Below are positions 1 through 10,560 of a DNA stretch of 64,000 nucleotides, one piece after another. The notes under the pieces are model-generated. The model worked only from the letters and a program-made list of their open reading frames with translations, was not told the origin of the DNA and did no database searches. Source of the stretch: Cydia pomonella (taxonomy: Eukaryota; Arthropoda; Insecta; Lepidoptera; Tortricidae); NCBI RefSeq assembly GCF_033807575.1, contig NC_084713.1:14917389-14981388 (forward strand), written 5' to 3'. Position 1 is the first letter of the stretch; every line of letters starts with the position of its first letter. The position numbers and the translations under genes were made by a program.

Positions 1-2360
1 GCATATACTATCAGATCGGATAACTATATTTGGTAAGGTTCCTGATACCCTTACATGAATAAATAGTATAAGTAGGTAGTGTTAAGTACTACCTATTCAT
101 TTCATATAACCTGTAGAGGTGTCACTAATATAATTAAAAAGATACTTCTATTCCGCTTGTATTAGGTTTGTAACCGTCCGTTACAGTTTACGGTTCAATT
201 TGTAATGGTTAATGGTCAGTTGTAATTAACGTTCGGCCAACACTGCTTGTAGGTGGCATTAGGATAGCAACTGCAGCTGCATTACCGGGAATACCGGGGT
301 ATATTAAACCTTAAATGTATGTTTTTCTTTTTCCACGAAATTTATGTGTTACGTTAGGTAATGGTGTACTGATTCTGGAAGAAATACTAATTAAAATTAA
401 AACTTCGATTTTCATACATCTCAGGGTAATCCATATTCATGCGAATACATTAGTATTGGTAATATTTATATATGAAAAATCTTACTACTATCAGAAAGAT
501 ATTATAATAAGCCCACGTAATTTTAAAATGAGTATTAAAAAATATTTAATAGATAATTGCCCGTAGGAGCAGTAAAGGGGGGTCAACTCATTATGGAAAC
601 CTATAAAAAGTTGGCCCGTCTTTGCTGACCCTGAAGGCTAATTAGAATAATTATAATTAACTTTGCATGCTTAGTTATTAAGTTAAAATACAGCATGGTT
701 ATATTCAACTGACACAAACGGATATCAGGAGCGAAACTAACTGCTATCAAACTGCTTCGCAGTTTGGCAGTACTATTTTCATGTAACGCCTATGTACCGT
801 GTCTTATTAGAATAAAATGATTAATGATTCATTAATTACACTATTTGCGATATACCTATAACCTATCAACAGAAATGTGAAATGAGAGCCAAGTTCAATA
901 ATGCGTTGTATACACCATACATTTAAGGGTATACACGTTCAACGCCACTCCAAAAATGTAGTACATTTTCCTATTGAAACCACTGAAAATACCGGTGGGG
1001 TAAACCCTATTGAACCATTGGGGTCACCGGTGAGCCAAGGTTAGTTTTCAATTCAAACTTGTTTTACAGGCCACCGATCACTTATCCCAAAAATGTATAA
1101 CAAGTCAGCTTGGTTCTTTTGTATTATATACTTTAACTATTTTACAATTTTAAAATCTCAAATACGGCGTAATCCGAATATTGAGGATATATCTTGTCGA
1201 TTCAAAACCCTTATTTATATACGTTCTTTAATTTAAGGTGAGAGTTTAGAGTATCGACGGGATGAAGATCAAATGTTTGACAGGTAAGATACCTAGGAAC
1301 ATTTTGTATGGGAATTATTTTTCTTTCATTATTTTGCTATCGACAATTCTTTTAATGTTTACTGTAACTAAACAAAACCATGAAAATCGGTCCAAACGTT
1401 CTCGAGTTATAATTTAAGTGTTGGAACAAACACGACTTTGTTTTATAGGACTTACAATTTAATTTATTCACGATATTCTATACTTTGCCTTTGCATTTCA
1501 TTCCATTGGGGCCACACGGCTCACCTGTGAGCCATTTTAATAAATCTTCTAGTTATTGACGTATAAGCCGGTATCTTTGAATCTATAGTACTATATGTAA
1601 CATTTTTATTCCAATAGAATAATATAAAAAAAAGCTTAATGTTACTATGGCTCCTACAGGTGTTTCGTGTTGGCTCACCGGTGAGTCCAGTAGCGTTCAA
1701 CGTGTTAATAGTCCCAGGCGACGGTGTTCATCATGTATTGTATGATTATTAAATTTAGCATTCGTAAATGATTAAAACAATAGGGGTCATTCATCACCCG
1801 CCGTCTGCGACAAATGTGCCGAAATAGAGGCGATGATGGATAGCGATAATTATCTTGACATAACTCTATAATTACTCAATGCGAGGTATGGCTAAGGGTC
1901 TTCATGTTTTGATGATTTTGATGATAGTTACACCGAGACTGACTGAAATAGAAAGACACGTTCGTACGTTTCCGTGAAAATACGATGGAAAATAATTATG
2001 CACTACATATTATGTAATGGTGGTCCCACACTGGCAGTTAAATATAACGTTAGATATACCTACTATATTAGTGGATTCGACCCATTTGCATGGCATTTAC
2101 AATTACAAAGTATAACAATGTCATCATTAATGAAATTTATATGAAAATTTGAAATTTATAATGACACTCTCTCACTTTGTTCTGTTCAAGGCGGTGCAAA
2201 GTTCGCTTAGATGGACACTAATCAAGTCACTAAAGTACAGAACCCGGGGGTAAATATAACATATCTCCCATCTTCTATTTCTAAAGACCGATATGCAATA
2301 TCAATATATGATTGTATATACCATTCATTTTACATTGAGTTAAATCAAATAAATATATAT
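1..2360. other. AT-rich intergenic DNA
   Basis: I see no coding region here; ORFs are short and AT-biased. The only structure is three copies of a near-palindromic motif built on CACCGGTGAG, at 1023-1036, 1518-1533 and 1672-1685. They lie in sequence that looks like decayed repeat. Confidence 0.5.
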
Positions 2361-2651
2361 CAAAGAGAATTTGAAATAAAGGTGGATTGTCAAAGTAAAC
2401 TCTGTAGCCACAAAGGTATGACGCCATCGCTCGAAAGGATACCGCTGTAGGTACCGTTGGCCTATGCTCGACTAGATGGCGCCACTGTTTGATATTTAAC
2501 TACTTAATTTAACACATATCAGTAAAAAAAAAGGATCAAAGTCAAATGGCGTTTTAAAAGTTTTAATCATATTGTGTCGAAAGATGACAGTAAATGTACT
2601 GTGGCTAAAAAAGTTACTTTGACAATCCACCTCTATTTCAAATTCCCTTTG
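2361..2651. mobile_element. MITE with ~40-bp terminal inverted repeats
   Basis: The left end (2361-2401, beginning CAAAGAGAATTTGAAAT) is repeated in inverted orientation at 2611-2651 (ending CAAATTCCCTTTG) with a few mismatches. The inner flank, GTAGCCACA versus its inverted counterpart, also matches. The interior has no meaningful ORF, so this is a non-autonomous DNA transposon. A related fragment lies in a TMEM127 intron at about 19385-19490. Confidence 0.75.
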
Positions 2652-3846
2652 GCAATATTTATCGTCGAGTGCTGTACTACGAAATTGACGTCCGCAGAAT
2701 GTGAAGTTGTAAGAAAGTTTCCTCATTTTAAAATGACTTCTCTAGAATTAACCCTTTTACAGGCCGCACGAATCTACAAGGTTTCCCCAAAAGCTCCAAA
2801 TATATTCCAATTAATCCAGCTTTGATGATTCATTTCAAGAAAAGTCATATTTCCCGAAAGTGCGAATTTCAACCTTAAATCGGAATACTAAAGTTGAAAT
2901 TCTACTGGCGCGTATGTGGTCCGTAAATCGTTTTATTCCTGGAATTGGGTTAAACAAAAAGTTATTTCATTCTAAATCTGATACACAGAAAAGAACAATA
3001 GGATTTTGAATTGATCGAAAATATATGTAAACTCACGGGCATGAAGTTAAAGAATTTTGTCTATTATTGGCAAGACGGGATATAGGTACCTAAACTAATA
3101 GGTAACTAAATGTCCTATTGAGGTACCTACCACTACTTAAAATGTCCCGTGTAACCAAATGTCCCATCGTAGCATTTATTTGATAGGTTTTGTTAATTAT
3201 TTGGCTATTATAAAGCGATATAGATCCTATGCGTGATACGTAGGCGTGAAATTGAATAACTACTTCAATATTTTTAGGCGCTGGTATAGCTCGGATTATA
3301 TTTCAAATTTGTATGACAGACGATCCGCGTGACCGGTGTCCTTAATTCAGTTTTAGTTTTTTGTTATAGTGGAACATAAAATTTATTGAGGGCGCCACTG
3401 AGCTTCAACAGGCAACGCATGATGCAAACATCCATACACCCATCTCCTTCTGCCGTAATAGTGCGTCCTTTACGCGTTGGGCAAATCAAATTACATCCGT
3501 AAAAATCGTTTTGAGGAATTAATTCCCGGCAAGCTGGAAATTGTTTTAATACCTTAATTTGGTCCTAAATGCGTGTAATTGAAGTTTGCGCAATCCCAGG
3601 TGTGCATAAACTTTGGGAGCCTTAGGAGAGAATTTTTACCTTGGATTTCCAAACCACTCGATGTAGAAGGGACCATGAATTACAATGGCACTACCAGCAG
3701 GGTTTGGTGGATCAGTCAGACACTGGTGAAAAGGCGATTTTCTTTTTAAAAGTAAAAGTTTGCAATTAAATAATAAATATCCTGGTTTTTCTGACTTTCT
3801 TACTTTTGACGCAGAATTTAATTTTCTTTCATATTGAACAGAACGA

Positions 3847-3916
3847 CATTTTCCGTCCGACCTAGAGTTAGACCAAGATAGCTATCTTGGTCTAACTCTA
3901 GGTCGGACGGAAAATG
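3847..3916. repeat. 70-bp perfect palindrome
   Basis: Two 35-base arms are exact reverse complements with no spacer; the centre is between 3881 and 3882 (ATAG|CTAT). The arms contain AGAGTTAGACCAAGATA, which is also the terminal sequence of the MITE at 38917-39072. The palindrome therefore looks like two termini of that family joined without an interior. Confidence 0.9.
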
Positions 3917-5169
3917 GGATGTTGATTCGACGGTCATTGTCCCGATAATCATTTCATGGTCTCATAGCGAAGAGTCTCGACCAACACCTTGAGACTCTCG
4001 CTAGGTGGTTGGATCAAGGTTCAGATGCAGAAGGCGGTATTCTTGGACACGGCGTGGATAGTCCGGCGGTTCCTCTCTCTGCAGCCCTGACCACCGGATT
4101 TTTTTATGAGACTTCCACAAATCTTGATGCTAGAAAGCCTGACTCCTTGTTATAAATAATAAAATACATATTTCAGGATTTTTTGTAAATCACGCCCTAC
4201 CCTTTAAATTAGGGGGTGGAAGTTGGAATGGGTTTTCCCATACAAACTTAATTACATACTAGATAAAATAATATATGAGATGCAAAGATAGAGAGTGGGC
4301 TATGAAAAAAGGCACTACTTTGATGTGCAAGAAACACACCCCCGAAAAATAAACAAAAATTTAAAGCCAAGCTTCTAACTCTTCTACACTCCATAACTCT
4401 ACAAGCCCTAACTTCACAAATTCTACAACTTAGTCAAATATGAGGCTTGACCGTTTCGCTACCGTCACATGTTCGTAAGCTGAAAAAAATATTAATAAAT
4501 TATTAATTACTGTTCATTACTTTTCTATTACTTATACAACAGTTCTTGTAGTAACGAAAAGATGCCCGCAATTGATGAACTTCGATGGTCGCGGTAGGCC
4601 CTTTGATAACTTTTTGACATTGCAAGCCATATGGTTCTCGTCTTGGCAACATTTAACATGAAAATGTTAAAGGAAAACCGGACTACAAAAACCCAATAAG
4701 GACTAAATTCCACCCAAGATAGAAAGGTCAGAAATAGTTTTTAAATTTTTGGGTTTCAGATGTCGTAGGCACTCCACGCTAACTTAACGAAGGCCATTAA
4801 TCTTCGCTAAGATTAGCTAAGTAATACTTAAAAAGAAAAAAATCTGGTAAGACAATTTCTTGCATGAAAAACAATAACAATCCAGGGCATCGTGCCAGCT
4901 ACACTAACAAGGCGAGGCTCTCGACGCTCGCGTGGCTCTCGACCCCGCTTCATAAGAGTTTTGTTTAGCCACAATTAGGTGAATGCATCTTTTGAGTGTA
5001 CTTTATACTCTCGGAAAAACAAACCAATGGAAAACTGAGACAGCGGGTGCAGTTCCAAGAAAAGTTTATGTTTAGTTCCTGTGGTACCTATATTATGAAT
5101 TAGAGCCTCACTTTGTAAATAAAATAAATAAATTTTGAATCAGTGGCCATTAAATTATAAATCGATAGT

Positions 5170-5312
5170 ACGATACCCTCTAGTTCACAATCGTACCAAT
5201 TAAACGGAAGTTTTAGTTGTAATTTAGACTTTACGAGTATATCTGTGCACTACAGTACTAATTACAACATGTTTTTCCGCGTAATTAGTACGATTGTGAG
5301 CTAGGGTATCGA
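5170..5312. mobile_element. MITE, ~143 bp
   Basis: An inverted repeat of roughly 37 bases lies at 5170-5207 (CGATACCCTCTAGTTCACAA...) and 5276-5312 (...TTGTGAGCTAGGGTATCG), with several mismatches. There is no coding content between the arms. Confidence 0.7.
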
Positions 5313-6518
5313 AATTATAACTCAAACGGGTAGGTGGAGGGTAAGGGTTATTAAGACTATATTATATACAAATTACAGTTACAAATTTCAATTGCTTTTC
5401 GAAATTAAATCCAAGTAGTTTTTGGTCAGCAAATTAACACATAGGTATTTTACACAAAAACTTGTTTCAGTAAAGTTTTAAGTATCCTATCCAAATTGTT
5501 GGTCACATGAATGAAATTCATTTCAGATATGTTTCTATTTATAGTGACCCTTTTTATTTATTTAAACTTTATCGCACAGTAAAAGTTTAACAAAAACGAA
5601 TTTAATGCCAAAATACTACCTTAATTTTATCTGAATCATGATATTTTAACTATAAAAATTACAGTTAAAATAAAACACAGATAAATCGTTTTCTACGAAT
5701 ACCTTTTTATCGTTTTTTACACAGAATTATAAGACTATATTATAACGCCTAAAACGTCTGCACTTACCGCATAACAATATTTTTGAATTCGAAGTTTTAC
5801 CATTTTTGCCAAAATGGTGAATTCTTTTATAGCTCACTAGTAAAAGTCCAACTTGATTTGTTTTTCTGATATCAGTAACAAAATAAAGTTGAGATTGTTA
5901 ACGTTTGAGTCGGTAGGTAGTCATTATTAATTGAATCAGTAACTAGGTGAGATAAGGACCATTAACTGTGGAAATTTGATAAAAGCTAACAAAAACACAA
6001 ACAAACATTGGAAACAAAGATTGTTCAAACACAAAAACGATTTATTCTGTTTGCGAATCCATGAAAACTTTAAAAATAGGTACCTTTAGGTTATATGGTC
6101 TTACTTAATATAATATGAATCATGAAAGTGACGCTGAACATTATATTCACCCGGTAACAGGAATTTAAACTAAATTTCTAGGTGGTAGCGGTGGTACCTA
6201 CTTTCACTCACCCATAATTTACCTACAGTTACATCAAAATTAAGTTATACCACGATAGTATTCTTGCCATCTAAGGCTATTACACATGATACATGTCCGC
6301 AGATCAGTCGCTAAATAAAAAATATAGATCAGTAATCAGTTAGTCTCAAAGGATAATTATGCGGTCTCTTGCATAAATTTAACTTGCTAATTTAATATCA
6401 AAAGATGAGCAAAAATCAGGAAAAACTCTTTGTAGAATGACTGCAATTTAAAATTCATCACGTAGGTATAAAAGAACCACTGCACCATTGTAAATAGTGA
6501 CTTTAACTCTCTACTACA

Positions 6519-7922
6519 TTATGCATTCATGCCCAGCAACTTTTTGAAAGCTTTTCTGAAGTCTAAATTAAAAATGGTATAGATTATAGGATTCATTGTA
6601 GAGTTCACATACCCGAGCCATGTGATGAAATTAATTAACTTGTTGCTCGGGCAACAGACATGGCAAAAAGGTAAAATCACGTACATAAGGAAAAAGGGCA
6701 GCCAACAAATTACAAATACACCCATTATAATGCCCAGTGTCCGTGCTGCCCTTCGCTCCTTTGATAGTGAAATCTTTTGTTTCTGCTCAATAAACTGGTG
6801 GACCACGTCTCCGCTATTACTAACGCTTGTTAGTAAAGGCTTTTCCTGTCTTCTGTTTTTCTGATTTGTGTTTTTAAATGATGAACTTTTCTTTACACTT
6901 CCACAACTGCCAGGCGACAATTTTAGATTCTGATCATTTATGCCATCCTCTAGTTTTTGCCTGGCATGCGGGTCGTGAAGCAAAAGCAGAGGCACAAAAA
7001 AGTTTCTCTTTATGTCATTGAAGGCGTTCCTCTGATTTTTATGAATACTGTCTCCGCTGTCAGAATCATTTTCCGATTCCTCTTTAGTTTCTTGACTTTC
7101 TTCTTTGTTTTCTACGTGTACTACTGGCCGTTTTTTGTATATTCTTGTGGCCAATGTGCGCCTCCTAAATCTTTGTCTCGCAGCAATGTAAATTTGTATA
7201 TACACCATCGTCATTATTACTAGTGGAATGAAAAATGAGCCAAGTGCCGAATAAACTACGTAACCGGGCTCTGATGTTAATTGACATGGCGTGTCTTTTG
7301 TAAATTCCTCTGGCCAATCGTTCCAACCCAGCAGCGGCGGTGAGCTTATAATAAGCGACAACATCCACACTCCAGCGATTTGTAATAGTACTCTTCTCAA
7401 TGTTCTTTTGTTCGCATAATTTATGGGGTCTGTGATCGCCCAATATCGGTCTAGTGCTATGGCGCATAAGTTAAGTATGGATGAGGTGCAGCTCATGATG
7501 TCACAAGTGAGCCACATCTTGCACAAGTGTTTGCCCCAGAGCCAGCGACCGAGAGTCGAGTATGCCACGTTCAAAGGCATTACCAATACCGCGACAGCCA
7601 AATCTGCTACAGCTAGTGATACTATGAAAAAGTTTGGCACTATCCGTAACGGTTTGTGGGTAAATACACCTAGTATAACTAAAATGTTTCCGAAGATGGT
7701 CCCCAGAATAACGGCAGACAATACGACGATAGTAGTTAACGCTTCCCATTCTCCAACAGCTGTTTCGATTCCCAAACTAGTATTGAAGAGGAAAGTTTGA
7801 GTCGTTTCGCAGACCGTCTCCTCGAAGAAACTCGAGTTGAAGATAAATGTGAAATTATCTTTGAAGGGGTCGCCGGAAACGTTATAAACGAAGTATTGAA
7901 GTGAAATCATTCCGTTATTCAT
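6519..7922 (-). CDS. Octopamine/tyramine-type biogenic amine receptor (class A GPCR)
   Basis: This is an intronless, complete 467-residue seven-helix receptor of the insect octopamine/tyramine (alpha2-adrenergic-like) group. It should sit in the plasma membrane and couple amine binding to G proteins. The extracellular N-terminus has four N-glycosylation sequons (N14, N23, N29, N47). Class A landmarks are GN at 78-79 in TM1, D107 in TM2, amine-anchoring D141 in TM3, DRY at 158-160, and S225 and S229 in TM5, four apart as in known amine receptors. CWLPF lies at 406-410 in TM6 and NPIIY at 444-448 in TM7. C134 and C213 are placed for the conserved disulfide. The third intracellular loop (about 250-390) is long and highly charged; the C-tail is short. 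The TM core strongly resembles insect TAR1 and alpha2-like octopamine receptors, but the N-terminus and loop 3 differ from what I recall of moth TAR1. The subtype is therefore left open. The first ATG is used. Confidence 0.95.
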   Translation of the reverse strand: MNNGMISLQYFVYNVSGDPFKDNFTFIFNSSFFEETVCETTQTFLFNTSLGIETAVGEWEALTTIVVLSAVILGTIFGNILVILGVFTHKPLRIVPNFFIVSLAVADLAVAVLVMPLNVAYSTLGRWLWGKHLCKMWLTCDIMSCTSSILNLCAIALDRYWAITDPINYANKRTLRRVLLQIAGVWMLSLIISSPPLLGWNDWPEEFTKDTPCQLTSEPGYVVYSALGSFFIPLVIMTMVYIQIYIAARQRFRRRTLATRIYKKRPVVHVENKEESQETKEESENDSDSGDSIHKNQRNAFNDIKRNFFVPLLLLHDPHARQKLEDGINDQNLKLSPGSCGSVKKSSSFKNTNQKNRRQEKPLLTSVSNSGDVVHQFIEQKQKISLSKERRAARTLGIIMGVFVICWLPFFLMYVILPFCHVCCPSNKLINFITWLGYVNSTMNPIIYTIFNLDFRKAFKKLLGMNA

Positions 7923-8786
7923 TTTAATTAATGCTCTTTTAATTACTCTAGGGGCTCGTTAATAATCACGTTTTCAATTTAAAACATTCATTGGAGGGCG
8001 TAATCTGAAACAAGAAAATGAACAGAGTTTAAAATAAATATTACTATTTAGAGGACAGAATTTACATTCCAGTATTTACTTATTTATATACTGATTAATA
8101 GGGAATGAAACATGAGCAAAAGTTAAATAGATTGACGTAACACATTCACTGCTAATGATCCGATAGGCTAAGCTTTTCGCTACAAACGGCAAACACCGTG
8201 TAATGAGCTACACTCGTAGTGCGTAGCTCGCGCGGGGAGTTAATATATTATGTTAACGTTAATATCATTATCCAGGGTACCTTTGTAAAACAAAGAATGC
8301 CGCATTTTTTTCACCAAGCATATTTTTATAAAACGTAGGTAGTGTAAATATTGATTAGCGCATTTGAGCAAACTGCCTGCTGGTCTCACCTTCATAGTGG
8401 GACACAAATGCGAGGTAACTATTCGTAGTCCCGGCAATAAAATAAATCAATTCGTTTCCGCACCTAAACCCAATCAATTAACACCGTAACGTATTGCTGT
8501 ACCTATTTGTTTATACGTGTCCCTATTCATCAAGGTTTATTGTGTACTTTTTATCGGACGCATACGACGATGAGACGTAACACATTCTTGTGTTTTTTCT
8601 CGTCGCACAAATTGTTTCGAAGGTTTTGTTGTTTCAAGGCGATTCAGTGCCCATGTTATTGTCCAATTTGTCAGTAAATAAGAGGAAAAAGTCTATACTC
8701 ATCGCTATTTTCTGGGTGCTAGTACTAGCGTAAGACAAAGACAGTATCTCTCTATTTATATTGGAAATTATTTTTTATACTACGTT

Positions 8787-8877
8787 GGTGGCAAACAAGC
8801 ATACGGCCCGCCTGATGGTAAGCAGTCTCCGTAGCCTATGTACGCCTGCAACTCCAGAGGAGTTACATAAAAACGTG
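8787..8877 (+). repeat. Dispersed lepidopteran repeat fragment
   Basis: The stretch from GGTGGCAAACAAGCATACGG to the GGAGTTACAT end matches a short interspersed motif that I recognise as abundant in moth and butterfly genomes, probably a transposon tail. It has no coding potential. Confidence 0.5.
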
Positions 8878-9052
8878 TCATAGTTTATTGGAAAATTTTC
8901 CTTTTCCAAAATGGAAACTTTCTTTGTTTCTTATGAAATTTCCGAAAATATTTCCAAAACTTTCATATCTGTTGTGTTGTACATGTACTAACACAAAAAA
9001 TCATTAAAGAAACCTAAACGGACATTACTTATTTGTTTTATTTTTTTAATTA

Positions 9053-9105
9053 TATTTGGGCACAATCTTACGCAGTTCGACCTCGCCTCAAAGTAAGTAA
9101 ATATA
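9053..9105 (-). mobile_element. SINE 3'-end fragment
   Basis: The piece with GGGCACAATCTTACGCAG followed by TCGACCTCGCCTCAAAGTAAG matches the 3' half of the inverted SINE at 54853-55116, where the equivalent is GGGGACAATCTTACACAG. It is truncated, with no tRNA-like head. Confidence 0.5.
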
Positions 9106-9726
9106 TAATAATAATAACGTTTATTGCAAATGAACCAAACTACAAATAGTTAATACAATAAAAATTGGATCACATGGCACCCTGGTAGGGTATAGCAATT
9201 TTTCTTAATACTATTACAACTTACAAAGCTTAATATACTATGGGTTAGTACCCACGTAGGCGACGATAAACATACTTATTTAGATAAAAACATACAGCCT
9301 ACAAATAATTTAGTCGCGCGGCCACTACTACACTAATATAAAATACCTACCTACAGGAACACATTTTGCATTGTTTGCTACACACAATTTTACACAAAAC
9401 AGTCACGACGGAAGATTCACTCTTTCCGAGCTTTTACCGCGGACTGCGGAAACAATCTGCAAAGACTCGGTCCGTGCAACCCTTAAAGTTATATTTAGCC
9501 AAGCCTACTACTCTATAGCGAAAGAACAAGGTAGCTAGCGGAGATTTGATAATACTGCAGAAGATACGCAACTCTTAATCTGTAATTTGCTTTGATTTTT
9601 TTACCCGAAGATATAGTCAATTATAATCAATCAATTATAATTACAGCTTCGTAAATTTGAATTTTAGTGCCCGAGCACTTAATTGCGTTTTGCGTTATTG
9701 GATTTTCGTTAAATATAGCGACTGAC

Positions 9727-10560
9727 AAATAAAACCGGCCAAAATGATGTCGGGCTATGCTCAGTTTAGGGTTCCGTTTCCGTAGTTACCCTCCGTCCGT
9801 CAAAATAGACTTTGCAAAAACACAATAAAAACCGGCCAAGAGCATGTCGGGCCATGCTCAAAGTAGGGTTCCGTAGTTATTCTTCCGTCACAATAAGCTA
9901 AACTGGAGCTTAAAGTACCTATAGTAGATTGTTAACCAAGGGATGAACTGTGGATACACGTCTTTTTACTATGAAGGCGAAACTTTTTGCGATAACTCAA
10001 AAACACCTAAACTGATCATATCCGCTATAGTTTTCATTTAATGTCTTTCTTAAGCTCTACTTTCACGATTTTTTTCATATTTTTTTAACCTATGGTTCAA
10101 AAGTTAAAGGGGGGGGACACATTTTTTTTTTCTTTCGGAGCAATTATCTCCGAATATATTCACTTTATCAAAAAACCTTTCCAACGATATCCCACGCTGT
10201 AGGGTTGAAGTAAAAAAAACTTCACCCCCACTTTACTTGTAGGGGAGATACCCTAAAAAAAAACAATTATTAGATTTTATCATACGACTTTGTCGGCTTT
10301 ATTGATTTATATATCCATGTCAAATTTCAGCTTTCTAGCACTAACGACCACGGAGCAAAGCCTCGGACAGACAGACAGACAGACAGACGGATATGGCGAA
10401 ACTATAAGGGTTCCTAGTTGACTACGGAACCCTAAAAATGCCTTAACCGATCAGGTTCACTTTAATTTTCCTTGAAAGTCTTAGCTAAGCTTTACTTTCA
10501 CGATTTTTTCATATTTTTTTGGTTTGGAGCCATGGTTCAAAAGTTAGTCCAATTTTTGTC
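9727..10560 (+). repeat. AAAACCGGCC...GGAACCCTAAAAA repeat, plus partial copies
   Basis: The main copy runs from about 9827 (AAAACCGGCCAAG) to about 10438 (GGAACCCTAAAAA). A short partial copy of its left end precedes it at 9729, and a degenerate copy of its middle follows it at 10440-10560. It includes a short (CAGA)n run at about 10370-10388. A longer, better preserved copy lies inverted at 34196-34952. No ORF spans it, so it is a non-autonomous dispersed repeat. Confidence 0.75.

Larger units (their letters stand above)
2652..6518. other. Intergenic DNA with repeat remnants
   Basis: No conserved coding region is seen. The stretch contains a 70-bp palindrome (3847-3916), a more GC-rich piece at about 3960-4110 that resembles the 3' end of a LINE, and a MITE at 5170-5312. 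A minus-strand AATAAA (about 6040) could serve the receptor gene that ends at 6519. Confidence 0.45.

Noticed and set aside
7423..7800. 125-codon plus-strand frame
   Set aside because: It lies wholly antisense to the well-supported amine receptor; the open frame is a shadow of its codon pattern.
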